Source: an uncultured Sterolibacteriaceae bacterium (lineage in GTDB: Bacteria; Pseudomonadota; Gammaproteobacteria; Burkholderiales; Rhodocyclaceae). From it: a stretch of 64,000 bases of DNA. The translations under genes and the position numbers were made by a program. Shown here piece after piece: positions 54,673 to 63,794 of this stretch. The DNA lies in contig CALARK010000016.1 of assembly GCA_937888595.1 (NCBI GenBank), forward strand, positions 62,001-126,000, read 5' to 3'. Below the pieces are notes generated by a model, which was not told the DNA's origin, did not search any database, and was given only the letters and a program-made list of their open reading frames with translations. Each line of letters starts with the position of its first letter. Positions within the stretch are counted from its first letter, which is position 1.

Positions 54673-55458
54673 TTACTCAGGCAGCGGCACTTCCTTGACC
54701 TGATCCGGGGTACGCGACTCCATGGTGATCGCCACGCGGCGATTGCGCTGGCGGCCTTCGACCGTGGCATTGTCCGCCACGGGCCGCTGCTCGGCGTAGC
54801 CGGTCGCCGTCATGCGCCGCGGATCGACACCGGTATCGATGAACAGGCGCACGACGCTGGCCGCCCGGGCACCCGACAATTCCCAGTTGGACGGGAACAA
54901 GGGGGTGTTGATGGGCTCGTTGTCGGTATGCCCCTCGACGACGAGCGGGAAGTCGGTCGTGGCGAGAATCTGGCCGACGGCGGTCAGCGCCCGGATCGCG
55001 GGAATCTGCAGGCGCGCCTCGCCCGAATCGAACAGCACGCTGGCATTGATCTCGACGGTGATGCCGAGCGCGCCCTCGGTGACGCGGACCTGCCCCTGCT
55101 GCACCAGCGGGGCAAGTGCCTCGGTGATTTCCTTGGCCTTCTTGCGCAGCAGCTCGCGGTTCTGCTCGCGCTGCACATCGGTCTTCAGCACACTCGGCCG
55201 CGGCTTGTTCAAGGGGATCGTCACCGGCATCGGCGCATTGGGATTCACCTGCATCATTGCGCCCGAGGTATTGCCGGGAATGTTGCGGAAGGCCGAGGAA
55301 ATCGAGTCGGACAGCACGCGGTACTTGCCCTCGTTCACGGAGGAGATCGCATACATCACGACGAAGAAGGCGAACAGCAGGGTGATGAAGTCGGCGTAGG
55401 AAACGAGCCAGCGCTCGTGGTTCTCGTGTTCCTCTTCGCCCTTGCGTCGCCGGCCCAT
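54673..55458 (-). CDS. motD: Flagellar stator protein MotD (MotB family)
   Basis: 261 residues. Basic N-terminus, one membrane helix with the proton-binding Asp (WLVSYADFITLLFAFFVVMY) and an OmpA-like peptidoglycan-binding domain (LVVEGHTDNEPI, NWELSGARAASVVRLFI). Pairs with MotC. The HENHERWLVSYAD start resembles the MotD form. Confidence 0.93.
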   Translation of the reverse strand: MGRRRKGEEEHENHERWLVSYADFITLLFAFFVVMYAISSVNEGKYRVLSDSISSAFRNIPGNTSGAMMQVNPNAPMPVTIPLNKPRPSVLKTDVQREQNRELLRKKAKEITEALAPLVQQGQVRVTEGALGITVEINASVLFDSGEARLQIPAIRALTAVGQILATTDFPLVVEGHTDNEPINTPLFPSNWELSGARAASVVRLFIDTGVDPRRMTATGYAEQRPVADNATVEGRQRNRRVAITMESRTPDQVKEVPLPE

Positions 55459-55472
55459 CGAGCGCGCCTTGC

Positions 55473-56213
55473 CTAAACGATGTAGCCCTGCATGCGCGAC
55501 TCGATAATCCGCGGATTATCGCCGTTCGCGATGCCGACCAGGCCATCGACGAACATCTCGCGTTGCGCGACCAGCCTCGCGATGTTGGCCAGCAGCTTCT
55601 TGGCCACCGGCAGGAAGATCAGGTTGGCCGCGCCGACGCCGTAGATGGTGGCGACGAAGGCGACAGCGATGCCGGCACCGAGCTTGGAGGGGTCGGACAG
55701 GTTCTCCATCACGTGGATCAGGCCCATCACGGCGCCGAGAATGCCGATGGTCGGCGAATAGCCGCCAGCGGACTCCCAGATCTTCGCCGAGAGCTTCATC
55801 TGCTCTTCGTAGGCGCCGATCTCGACTTCGAGGACTTCGCGCAGACGCTCCGGCTCCGCACCATCAACGAGCAGTTGCAGCCCCTTGCGCATGAAGGGAT
55901 CGGGAACGGAGGGAATCTGCGCCTCGAGGGCGAGCAGGCCCTCCTTGCGGGCCACATGACTCCAGCTCGCGACCTGCTCGATCAGTTGCTCGGGCTCGAC
56001 CGCAGGCGGCACGAAGACCCAGCGGATCATTTTCACGCCCTGCGTGAACACCGGCAGCGGGCTTTGCAGCATCACGGCGCCGAGCGTGCCGCCGATGACG
56101 ATGAGGAAGGCGGTCGGCTGGATCAGCGAGCCGATGTGGCCGCCCTCGAGCACCTGGCCGACGAGGATGGCGGCAATGCCGAGGATCAGGCCGGCGATAC
56201 TGATCTTGTCCAT
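55473..56213 (-). CDS. motC: Flagellar stator protein MotC (MotA family)
   Basis: 246 residues with four membrane helices. GGHIGSLIQPTAFLIVIGGT at the start and the pore-lining SPTIGILGAVMGLIHVME. Follows fliA by three bases and is followed by motD after 14. Confidence 0.94.
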   Translation of the reverse strand: MDKISIAGLILGIAAILVGQVLEGGHIGSLIQPTAFLIVIGGTLGAVMLQSPLPVFTQGVKMIRWVFVPPAVEPEQLIEQVASWSHVARKEGLLALEAQIPSVPDPFMRKGLQLLVDGAEPERLREVLEVEIGAYEEQMKLSAKIWESAGGYSPTIGILGAVMGLIHVMENLSDPSKLGAGIAVAFVATIYGVGAANLIFLPVAKKLLANIARLVAQREMFVDGLVGIANGDNPRIIESRMQGYIV

Positions 56214-56216
56214 GCG

Positions 56217-57002
56217 TCAGTTCCCCGATGTCGCGGCGGCTTGCTGCGCCTTCGGCTTGCGCCCACGACGCTTCGCCGGCGCCTTGACGCGATCTTCGTC
56301 GCCCAGCACAGCGACGCGCAGGCGGGCGATGGCCTGGCTGTGCAGCTGGCAGATGCGGGATTCGGTCACGCCCATGACCTCGCCGATCTCACGCAGGTTC
56401 AGGTCCTGCTCGTAGTAGAGCGCCATCATCAGCTTCTCGCGTTCGGGCAGGTTGCCGATCGCCGCGACCAGCGCGCCGCGCAGGTCGCTTTCCTCCAGGA
56501 TAGCCAGCGGATCGAGCGAGACGCCGGCGGGATGGTGATCGAGGAAATCCTCGTCGTCGCCGGCCAGGTCCTCGAGGTAGATGAGCTGGTGGCCGCGCGC
56601 ATCCTGCAGCAGCTTCTGGTAGTCGGCCAGCGGCATGTCCAGCGCCGCGGCGAGCTCGCCTTCGCTGGGCTGCCGGCCCTGCTCGTGCTCCAGCTTCTGG
56701 ATGACCGTCTCGACGCGGCGCATCTCCTTGCGGATGCCGCGTGGCAGCCAGTCGTTCTCGCGCAAGCCGTCGAGCATCGCGCCGCGCACCCGCTGCACTG
56801 CATAGGTCTCGAACTGGGCGCCCAGGCCTTCCTCGAAACGACCGAGCGCGTCGAGCAGTCCGAGCATGCCGTTCTGCACCAGGTCATCCACCTGCACGCT
56901 GGCCGGCAGCTTCGCCATCAGGTGATAGGCGATGCGCTTGACCAGCGGGGCGTATTGATTGACGAGTCGCTCCTTCTCGAGCGTACCCTGGGCGGTATAC
57001 AT
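56217..57002 (-). CDS. fliA: RNA polymerase sigma28 factor FliA
   Basis: 261 residues. Region 2 (YAPLVKRIAYHLMAKLPASV, QVDDLVQNGMLGLLDALGRF) and region 4 (LMMALYYEQDLNLREIGEVM, GVTESRICQLHSQAI). Directs transcription of late genes and is held by FlgM. ATG 57002 is chosen over a TTG at 57023. A TGCTATAGT extended -10 on the minus strand (57108-57100) overlaps the flhG stop codon and may give it its own promoter. Confidence 0.95.
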   Translation of the reverse strand: MYTAQGTLEKERLVNQYAPLVKRIAYHLMAKLPASVQVDDLVQNGMLGLLDALGRFEEGLGAQFETYAVQRVRGAMLDGLRENDWLPRGIRKEMRRVETVIQKLEHEQGRQPSEGELAAALDMPLADYQKLLQDARGHQLIYLEDLAGDDEDFLDHHPAGVSLDPLAILEESDLRGALVAAIGNLPEREKLMMALYYEQDLNLREIGEVMGVTESRICQLHSQAIARLRVAVLGDEDRVKAPAKRRGRKPKAQQAAATSGN

Positions 57003-57100
57003 CGTCGGTTGCGTCGGGCTCAAGTGGGCGCGTAGTGGTGCGTGCGGGGCGTGCGGGGCTCGTTGTTCGGCGGTGCATCTATGGCTGTGATGCCCGGAAA

Positions 57101-57457
57101 CTATAGCACCGAATCATGCCGACCAGCCCCGCGCGGACAGGCGGGCCCGGCCTTGCTCACGGCGGCCGACTCGCCCGCCGAAGCCGATGTCATGCCGAGA
57201 TATTCGAGCCGGACGCCGAGATAATCATGGGCCACGCGCCGCATGTTGTCGAACAGCGCAGCGGCCTCTTCGGCGGAGCGGGCATGCGTGATGGCGATGC
57301 GGAAGCAGCCGCTCCCCTCTTCGCTGACGATGCGCTTGATCAGTGCGTAGGCATCGATGACGTCCGCCTCACGCGCCGCCACGGCCAGCGTCACGGCCGG
57401 GGCGCCGAACAGGCGTCGCAATCCCGCCGCCTGGTCGCCTTCGTGCAGGGTGTGCAT
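57101..57457 (-). CDS. flhG: Miniature FlhG lacking the ATPase core
   Basis: 118 residues; FlhG/FleN is normally about 270-300. It keeps the N-terminal DQAAGLRRLFG motif, which in FlhG stimulates the FlhF GTPase, and the C-terminal third: DVIDAYALIKRI (normally TDAYALIK), FRIAITHARSAEEAAALFDN and LGVRLEYLG. The Walker A (KGGVGKT), DAD-LG-N and Walker B parts are all absent: residue 24 joins directly to a strand that aligns just before DAYALIK. Position between flhF and fliA is that of flhG. Whether functional or a relic cannot be told, but frame and spacing are intact. Confidence 0.8.
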   Translation of the reverse strand: MHTLHEGDQAAGLRRLFGAPAVTLAVAAREADVIDAYALIKRIVSEEGSGCFRIAITHARSAEEAAALFDNMRRVAHDYLGVRLEYLGMTSASAGESAAVSKAGPACPRGAGRHDSVL

Positions 57458-57476
57458 GGTTCCGCCCGGTCGGCGC

Positions 57477-58955
57477 TCAGACCGTCATGGTCCCGCGCGC
57501 GGCGCTCGCCGCAGGCATCACCAGGCCGACCTCCTCCTCCTTGAGGCGATGCACTGAAGTCTCGGCCGGCTGCTTGAAGGCGCGGTGCAGCAGATAGCTG
57601 CGATTCGGCAGGTGCAGGTCCTCGGGCACGCGCTGGCCGTTCGCGACATAGGCCAGCAGCAGTCCGTTGCGCACCACCGCATCCAGGGCGGGGGCCAGCG
57701 AGGCGGTCTCGTCGACCTTGGACAGGATGCAGCCGGCCAAGTCCTCGCCGGCGTAGTTGCGGATCACGTCGTCGAGCGTGTCGCCGCGGCTGGTGGCGTT
57801 GAGCAGCAACAACCGCCGCACTTCGCCCGCACGCATCAGCATCGCGGCCTGCTCGGCCACCATGCGGTCGCGCTGGCTCATGCCGACGGTGTCGATCAGC
57901 ACCATGTGCTTGCCGCGCAGGTCTGCCAGCGTGCGCCGCAAATCCTCGCCGTCGCGTACCACATGCACGGGCACGCCGAGGATGCGGCCGTAGATGCGCA
58001 GCTGCTCGTGGGCGCCGATCCGGTAGCCGTCGGTCGTCAGCAGGGCGAGCTTGTCGGCGCCGTAGCGCACCACGCAGCGGGCGGCCAGCTTGGCGGTCGT
58101 GGTCGTCTTTCCCACGCCGGTCGGGCCGACCAGCGCGAACACGCCGCCGCGCTCGATCAGGTCGTTCTCGCTGGTCAGCGTGCGCAGCCGGCGATTGACG
58201 GCACCGGTCAGCCACTTGCGGCCGGCCGGCATGTCGAGATCCTCGGGCATGTCCTCGACGAGCCGGCGAGCCAGCAGGCCGGAAAAGCCGGCTTCGAGCA
58301 TCTCGCCGAGCAGCTGCGCCTTGACCGGTGCATGGCGCGTCATGTCGCCCCAAGCGAAACCGGCCAGCTGACGCTCGAGCAGGCCCTTGATGCTCTGCAT
58401 CTCGGCCATCAGCTGGCGAACATGGGCATTGCTGTCGAAGCCGCCCGACACGCCGTTGAGGCCGATTTCCTGTGCGGCCTGATGCAGGGCCACGTCCAGC
58501 GCCGCCCCTTCATGCGTAGCGGTACGCGCCGCCACCGTCGGGGCCTTTGGCGGCAGGGGCCGGGGACGGACACGTTCGCCGGCTGCCGCGGGCTGTACGG
58601 CAGGTGCAGGAACGGTCTCCGCACGCGGCGGCTGCCAGGGCTGGAAGGGCGAGGGCGCACGTGCCTTGGCAGACAGCGAGACGGCGTAGTCGCTCTCGTC
58701 CTCGGCGGCATGAAAAGTCGGTGCCGGCGGGACGGCGGGTTTTTGCGGGGAGGCGGGCTGCGCCTGCGGGGCCGCAGGCGCTGGCGCGACATTCCCCCCC
58801 TGCAGGGCCTCGAGGCTGTCGGCCGACATCGCCATGATCTCGACCCCGCCGGGGACCGGCTTGTTCGAGATCACGATCGCCTCCGGGCCGAGCGCCGCCT
58901 TCACCTTGCGCAGCGCCTCGCGCGCACTTTCACCGAAGAATCGTTTTACCGTCAT
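57477..58955 (-). CDS. flhF: Flagellar placement GTPase FlhF
   Basis: 492 residues. SRP-type GTPase that sets polar flagellar position. N-terminal B domain (VKRFFGESAREALRKVKAAL, GPEAIVISNKPV), a long disordered linker, then the NG domain with P-loop GPTGVGKTTTTAKLA, G3 LIDTVGMSQRD and G4 LSKVDETA. The linker's AVPPAPTF is encoded by a repeat copy. Confidence 0.95.
   Translation of the reverse strand: MTVKRFFGESAREALRKVKAALGPEAIVISNKPVPGGVEIMAMSADSLEALQGGNVAPAPAAPQAQPASPQKPAVPPAPTFHAAEDESDYAVSLSAKARAPSPFQPWQPPRAETVPAPAVQPAAAGERVRPRPLPPKAPTVAARTATHEGAALDVALHQAAQEIGLNGVSGGFDSNAHVRQLMAEMQSIKGLLERQLAGFAWGDMTRHAPVKAQLLGEMLEAGFSGLLARRLVEDMPEDLDMPAGRKWLTGAVNRRLRTLTSENDLIERGGVFALVGPTGVGKTTTTAKLAARCVVRYGADKLALLTTDGYRIGAHEQLRIYGRILGVPVHVVRDGEDLRRTLADLRGKHMVLIDTVGMSQRDRMVAEQAAMLMRAGEVRRLLLLNATSRGDTLDDVIRNYAGEDLAGCILSKVDETASLAPALDAVVRNGLLLAYVANGQRVPEDLHLPNRSYLLHRAFKQPAETSVHRLKEEEVGLVMPAASAARGTMTV
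58713..58736 (+). repeat. Dispersed 24-base repeat, copy 16
   Basis: One mismatch, antisense to flhF, encoding AVPPAPTF in the disordered linker. Confidence 0.9.
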
Positions 58956-58982
58956 GTCATCGCCCTCTCTTGTCGTGCGTCA

Positions 58983-61082
58983 TCAAGCCTTGGCACCGAT
59001 GATCGCCGTGACCTTGATGGTCTTCGTTTCCGGAATTTCGCTGTTCGCCAGCACCTTCAGATTCGTCCATGCGCGCCGCAGGAAGCGCGACAGCAGCCAG
59101 CGCAGCTGGCCCGGCACCAGCAGGACCGGCGGCAGGCCGAGATCTTCCTGCCGCTTCGCCGCCGCCGCCGTCTCGTTGAGCAGCGTGTCGGCCAGGCCGG
59201 GCTCGATGCCCGAGCCGTCGGCCCCCGACCCCTGCAGCGCCTGCGTGAGCAGGCGTTCGAGTCCCGGCTCGAGCGCCATCACCTGCAGGTCCTGGCCGGC
59301 CGGATAGATCTGCTGGACGATGGCGCGGCCGAGCGCGATGCGCACCAGCGCCGTCAGTTCGGTCGGATCCTGGGTGCGTACGGCGTTCTCTGCCAGCGTC
59401 TCGATGATGCTGCGCATGTCGCGGATGTTGACCCCCTCCTCCAGCAGGTTCTGCAGCACGCGCTGGACGGTCGAGAGCGGCAGGGTCTTCGGCACCAGTT
59501 CCTCGATGAGCTTGGGCGCATCCTTGGCGAGATGGTCGAGCAGCGCCTGGGTTTCCTGCCGGCCGAGCAGTTCGGCGGCATGGGAAAGGATCAGGTGGTT
59601 GAGGTGGGTGGCGATCACCGTGCCGGCATCGACCACCGTGTAGCCCATCACGTGCGCCTGGTCGCGCATGCCCGCCTCGATCCATACCGCCGGGAGGCCG
59701 AAGGCCGGATCCTTCGTCGTATTGCCGGGCAGCGGACCGCTGACGCGGCCGGGGTTGATCGCGAGGAACATGCCGGGCCAGGCTTCGCCGGCACCGACCT
59801 CGACGCCCTTGAGCGTGATGCGGTAGCCGTTCGGCTTCAGTTCGAGGTTGTCGCGGATATGAACCGGCGCCGAGAGGAAACCGACTTCCTGCGCGAACTT
59901 CTTGCGCAGGCCGCGGATGCGCCGCAGCAACTCGCCGTCCTGGCCGCGATCGACGAGCGGGATGAGGCGATAGCCCACTTCGAGGCCGAGCACGTCGACC
60001 GGTGCGACGTCGGCCCAACTCGCCTCGGCCGACTCCTCCGGTGCTGCCGGCGCTTCGACCGGAGCTTCCTGTGCGGCCGCCTCCGCCACCTGCGCCTTGC
60101 GCGTGCTGCGCCAGGCGAGCCAACCGAGCCCCGCCGCCAGCAGCAGGAACACGAAGTGCGGCATGCCCGGGATCACGCCCAGGATGCCGAGAATGCCGCC
60201 GGCCAGCGCCAGCACCATCGGATTGCCGAACAGCTGGCTGGTAAATGAGGAGGTCAGGTCCTTCTCGTCATTGACGCGGGACACCACCATGCCGGCCGCC
60301 ACTGAGATGACCAGCGCGGGAATCTGCGCGACGAGGCCGTCGCCGATGGTTAGCAGGGTATAGACCTTGGCCGCCTGCCCGGCACCCATGTCGTGCTGGA
60401 GCATGCCGACGATCAGGCCGCCGATGATGTTGATCAGCAGGATCAGGATGCCGGCGATGGCGTCGCCGCGCACGAACTTCGAGGCACCGTCCATGGAGCC
60501 GAAGAAGTCGGCTTCCTGCGAGATTTCCTTGCGGCGGCGGCGCGCCTCGTCCTCGCCGATCAGGCCGGCGTTGAGGTCGGCGTCGATGGCCATCTGCTTG
60601 CCGGGCATCGCATCGAGGGTGAAACGTGCCGACACTTCGGCGATGCGGCCCGCGCCCTTGGTGATGACGACGAAGTTGATGATCGTCAGGATGATGAAGA
60701 CGATGATGCCGACCGCGTAGTTGCCGCCGACCAGGAAGTGGCCGAAGGCCTCGATCACCTTGCCGGCGGCGTCCGGCCCGCTGTGACCCTCGAGCAGGAC
60801 GATCCGCGTCGAGGCGACGTTGAGCGAGAGGCGCAGCAGGGTCGTCACCAGCAGCACGGTGGGGAACACCGAGAAGTCGAGCGGCTTGAGGGTGTAGAGC
60901 GCCACCAGCATCACCATGATCGACAGGGCGATGTTGAAGGTGAAGAACAGGTCGAGCATGATGGGCGGCAGCGGCAGCACCATCATCGAGAGGATCAGGA
61001 TGATGAGGATCGGCGCCGCCAGCGCCTTCAGATTCTCCGGCCGCGCCAACACGCGCCAGTCGAGCGCCTGGGTCGCCGCCAT
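58983..61082 (-). CDS. flhA: Flagellar export gate protein FlhA
   Basis: 699 residues. Eight membrane helices, the FHIPEP block (RFTLDAMPGKQMAIDADLNA with GLI) and a C-terminal cytoplasmic ring domain. Central export gate component. ATG 61082 overlaps the flhB stop (TGATG). Confidence 0.97.
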   Translation of the reverse strand: MAATQALDWRVLARPENLKALAAPILIILILSMMVLPLPPIMLDLFFTFNIALSIMVMLVALYTLKPLDFSVFPTVLLVTTLLRLSLNVASTRIVLLEGHSGPDAAGKVIEAFGHFLVGGNYAVGIIVFIILTIINFVVITKGAGRIAEVSARFTLDAMPGKQMAIDADLNAGLIGEDEARRRRKEISQEADFFGSMDGASKFVRGDAIAGILILLINIIGGLIVGMLQHDMGAGQAAKVYTLLTIGDGLVAQIPALVISVAAGMVVSRVNDEKDLTSSFTSQLFGNPMVLALAGGILGILGVIPGMPHFVFLLLAAGLGWLAWRSTRKAQVAEAAAQEAPVEAPAAPEESAEASWADVAPVDVLGLEVGYRLIPLVDRGQDGELLRRIRGLRKKFAQEVGFLSAPVHIRDNLELKPNGYRITLKGVEVGAGEAWPGMFLAINPGRVSGPLPGNTTKDPAFGLPAVWIEAGMRDQAHVMGYTVVDAGTVIATHLNHLILSHAAELLGRQETQALLDHLAKDAPKLIEELVPKTLPLSTVQRVLQNLLEEGVNIRDMRSIIETLAENAVRTQDPTELTALVRIALGRAIVQQIYPAGQDLQVMALEPGLERLLTQALQGSGADGSGIEPGLADTLLNETAAAAKRQEDLGLPPVLLVPGQLRWLLSRFLRRAWTNLKVLANSEIPETKTIKVTAIIGAKA

Positions 61083-62233
61083 CAATCAGCCACCCCCGGA
61101 TCGAGGCCGTCGGGCACGGCCACCGCCAGCGGCGGTGCCGGCGGTAGCAGGCCGGGCGCGGCCTGGCTCATGAACTGGTTGAGCTGGTAGACGTAAGCCA
61201 TCACTTCGGCCACCGCCGTGTAGAGGGCCGTCGGCACGCCCTCGCCGACCTCGACATGCTTGTGCAATGCCCGTGCGAGGGGCGGCAGTTCGAGCACCGG
61301 CACGTCGTTTTCTGCCGCCAGCTCGCGAATCTTCTGCGCCACGAGGTTCATGCCCTTCGCGACCACCTGCGGCGCCCCCATCTTTTCGCTGTCGTACTTG
61401 AGGGCGACGGCGAAGTGCGTCGGGTTGGTCACCACCACGTCGGCCTTCGGCACCTCGGACATCATGCGGCGGCGGGCGATCTCGCGCTGCTGGCTGCGGA
61501 TGCGCGCCTTGAGCTGCGGGTCGCCTTCCAGTTCCTTGTATTCCTGCCGCAGCTCTTCCTTGGTCATCTTCAGGCCGGCGTAATAGCGCCAGAGCTGGAA
61601 GGGCACGTCGATCAGCGCGATCACCGCGAGGCCGGCGACGAAGCCGATGAAGGCGTACAGGATCATCCGGCCGAAGGCCGGCAGCGCCGTTTCGAGCGGC
61701 TGCGACAACAGGGCGAACAGGTTGTCCCGCTCGTTGGCGACCACCCAGAAGACGATGCCGCCCAGCAGCAGCGTCTTGAGGATGCCCTTCACCATCTCGG
61801 CGATGCTCTGCCAGGAGATCATGCGCTTGACGCCCTTGAGCGGGTCGAGGCGATCGAACTTCAGGGCCAGCGCCTTCGGCGAAAAGAGGATGCCGCCCGT
61901 CAGCAGGATCGGAGCCAGCAGGGCCGCCACCAGGGTGACGATGAAGAAGGGTACCAGCGTGGCAATGGCCTCATTGCCGAGGGACAGCAGGTTCATGCCG
62001 ATCGCGTTGGTATCGAAGGCCTCCTGACGGTCCAGCGTCAGCCCCGAGCGCATCACGTCCTCGCCATGCCGCACGAACCACCCGGACAATCCCCACAGAC
62101 CGCCCGCCCCGCCGGCCATGACCAGAAAAGCCGTCAGCTCGCGTGACTGCGGGACCTGCCCCTCTTCGCGCGCCTGTTCCAGACGTCGCGACGATGGCGC
62201 TTCGGTCTTTTCGAGGTCGCTGTCTTCAGCCAT
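61082..62233 (-). CDS. flhB: Flagellar export switch protein FlhB
   Basis: 383 residues. Four membrane helices and a cytoplasmic domain with the autocleavage motif NPTH (VVVTNPTHFAVALKYD). Switches export from hook to filament substrates. ATG 62233 follows GGAAGAG at good spacing. Confidence 0.96.
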   Translation of the reverse strand: MAEDSDLEKTEAPSSRRLEQAREEGQVPQSRELTAFLVMAGGAGGLWGLSGWFVRHGEDVMRSGLTLDRQEAFDTNAIGMNLLSLGNEAIATLVPFFIVTLVAALLAPILLTGGILFSPKALALKFDRLDPLKGVKRMISWQSIAEMVKGILKTLLLGGIVFWVVANERDNLFALLSQPLETALPAFGRMILYAFIGFVAGLAVIALIDVPFQLWRYYAGLKMTKEELRQEYKELEGDPQLKARIRSQQREIARRRMMSEVPKADVVVTNPTHFAVALKYDSEKMGAPQVVAKGMNLVAQKIRELAAENDVPVLELPPLARALHKHVEVGEGVPTALYTAVAEVMAYVYQLNQFMSQAAPGLLPPAPPLAVAVPDGLDPGVAD

Positions 62234-62254
62234 GGGGGACTCTTCCACTCATGG

Positions 62255-62269
62255 CGGCAATTATTGCCG
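62255..62269 (-). promoter_or_regulatory. Inverted repeat upstream of flhB
   Basis: CGGCAATTATTGCCG, a perfect dyad, ending 21 bases before the flhB ATG, so probably within the leader. No convincing sigma54 site was found in the 158-base gap 62234-62391; the rest of the gap holds only a repeat copy. Confidence 0.6.
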
Positions 62270-62369
62270 GCGGGGTCGACAGGGAACCGGGGAATAAGGG
62301 GGGATAGTGCGGTTATTCCTCGCCGGCATTCTGTGCCGCCGATCCCATGCTAGCGGCCTGCCGGCTTTC

Positions 62370-62393
62370 GCCGTCCCGCCGGCGCCGACTTCT
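62370..62393 (-). repeat. Dispersed 24-base repeat, copy 17
   Basis: One mismatch. It begins on the mshP stop codon (TAGAAGTCGG), like copies 5 and 14. Confidence 0.9.
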
Positions 62394-62913
62394 AGCAGCG
62401 GTAGGGGGGCTGGGCGCCCGGGTCGCCGGACGGATCGCGACAGTTGCCGAGCCGCACCCAGACCTTGCGCTCGACGGCGTAGGGCGTACCGGCAGCGATG
62501 CTGGCCGTGGCACCGACGTCGTAGATGCGGACATTGAGGCCATTGACGGTGTGGTCGGTGGAGCTGCACTCGATCGTCACACTGAAGCCGTCGAGGTCGC
62601 TGCCGGCGAAGGCACCGGCGGGGAATGCGCCGACACCGGCACAGGTCGTGAAATTCGCGAAATTCGGCGTGGCAAAGCCTGCATTGCGTGGATCAAGCAG
62701 CCTGTATGCCGCATAGTCGATCCCGGCGCGTGCTGCCTGGTAGGCCCGCATCCCCTGCACGTCGAGCGCCGCACCGGCGTGCTGTCCGGTGGTTAGGGAC
62801 AGGATGGCTGCCCCCAGGGCGGTCAGCACCACCAGGATGAAGATGGCGCTGACGAGGGCGAAGCCACGAACGCGGAAAGCTATGCGGCGGGGTTCAGGGC
62901 GCGTTGTCGACAT
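62392..62913 (-). CDS. mshP: MSHA pilus biogenesis protein MshP-like
   Basis: 173 residues. Type IV pilus-like N-terminal hydrophobic helix (RGFALVSAIFILVVLTALGA) and a small globular domain, as in MshP. Possibly a minor pilin-like assembly factor. Overlaps mshO by 20 bases; GGGAGAGG before the ATG. Confidence 0.8.
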   Translation of the reverse strand: MSTTRPEPRRIAFRVRGFALVSAIFILVVLTALGAAILSLTTGQHAGAALDVQGMRAYQAARAGIDYAAYRLLDPRNAGFATPNFANFTTCAGVGAFPAGAFAGSDLDGFSVTIECSSTDHTVNGLNVRIYDVGATASIAAGTPYAVERKVWVRLGNCRDPSGDPGAQPPYRC

Positions 62914-63790
62914 GCGCCTCTCCCATCAGTGTCACGGTTTCGCCGCTGTCCGTCAGCGTCAGTGTGAGGGTCAGCAGCCCGAAGCGGGCCGACACCCCGG
63001 CGATGTAGTCCAGCTCGAAGGCCGTGCAATCGACGTTGTCCGCCAGCACGGTGATGCTCGCGGCGGTGGACAACGGCGCCGCGGCGATGTTCGTCGGCTG
63101 TGCCGCCTGCCGGACATAGCCGCCATAGCGTTTCAACTGTCGGGCGGCCGCATCGCAGGCATAGGTGACCGGCGAAGCCGGGATCACGTAGAAACGGCCG
63201 CTCGGCGAACCGCCCGGCGGCAGGAAGGTCGTCGTGGCGAAACTGAACGTATCCTCTCCCGCCGCGCTCGCCGGCACCGGTGAAGCCAGGGTGGCGACGC
63301 CATGCCCGCAATAGATGCTGTAGATGCCGCTGGCCGGATTGCAGTCGCTGCCGGCGTTGTTGTACTGGTTGTAGATCGCCAGCTGGTCCGATCCGAGTGT
63401 CACGGCCAGGGGCTGGCCATTGGCCCCCGGGGCAACGAGGCTGCCGATCGAGACTAGGCTGCTGCAGCCCGGTGCGACAAAGCAGGCGTCGTCATGGCGG
63501 TACATGCCGCCCCCCTTGAGCGGGATGAACTCGAGCACCCCGCCGCTGACGCGCACCGAATTCGGCAGGGCCAGCCGCACGTCACGCAGGATCCGCCGCA
63601 GGGCAGTATCGGCACCATCGCTCAAGGCCGCACGGCGGCGCGTATCGACGTAGCCTTCCACCGGTGCGCGGATGAAGACCGCCACCATGCCGGCGATCAC
63701 GCCGGTGATGACGATCACCATGATCGCCTCGATCAGCGTGAAGCCTCCCTGACGAGCCAGCATTTTTCGGATCGTTCGCATGGCGCCCAT
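62894..63790 (-). CDS. mshO: MSHA-type minor pilin MshO-like
   Basis: 298 residues. Prepilin N-terminus with processing site GGFTLIEAIMVIVITGVIAG, then an MshO-like domain (SDGADTALRRILRDVRLALP, LEFIPLKGGGMYRHDD). GGAGG eight bases before the ATG at 63790. Same operon as mshP and mshD. Confidence 0.83.
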   Translation of the reverse strand: MGAMRTIRKMLARQGGFTLIEAIMVIVITGVIAGMVAVFIRAPVEGYVDTRRRAALSDGADTALRRILRDVRLALPNSVRVSGGVLEFIPLKGGGMYRHDDACFVAPGCSSLVSIGSLVAPGANGQPLAVTLGSDQLAIYNQYNNAGSDCNPASGIYSIYCGHGVATLASPVPASAAGEDTFSFATTTFLPPGGSPSGRFYVIPASPVTYACDAAARQLKRYGGYVRQAAQPTNIAAAPLSTAASITVLADNVDCTAFELDYIAGVSARFGLLTLTLTLTDSGETVTLMGEAHVDNAP

Positions 63791-63794
63791 CTGA

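Noticed and set aside
59783..59806. KVGAG-like stretch in FlhA (EVGAGEAWPG) similar to the dispersed repeat
   Set aside because: Matches the repeat only in the GTCGGTGCCGGCG core; the ends differ, and the segment is in a region conserved in FlhA proteins.
62234..62340. Possible sigma54 promoter for flhB (CGGCACAGAATGCCGG and nearby GG/GC pairs)
   Set aside because: No pair has the required GG-N10-GC spacing.
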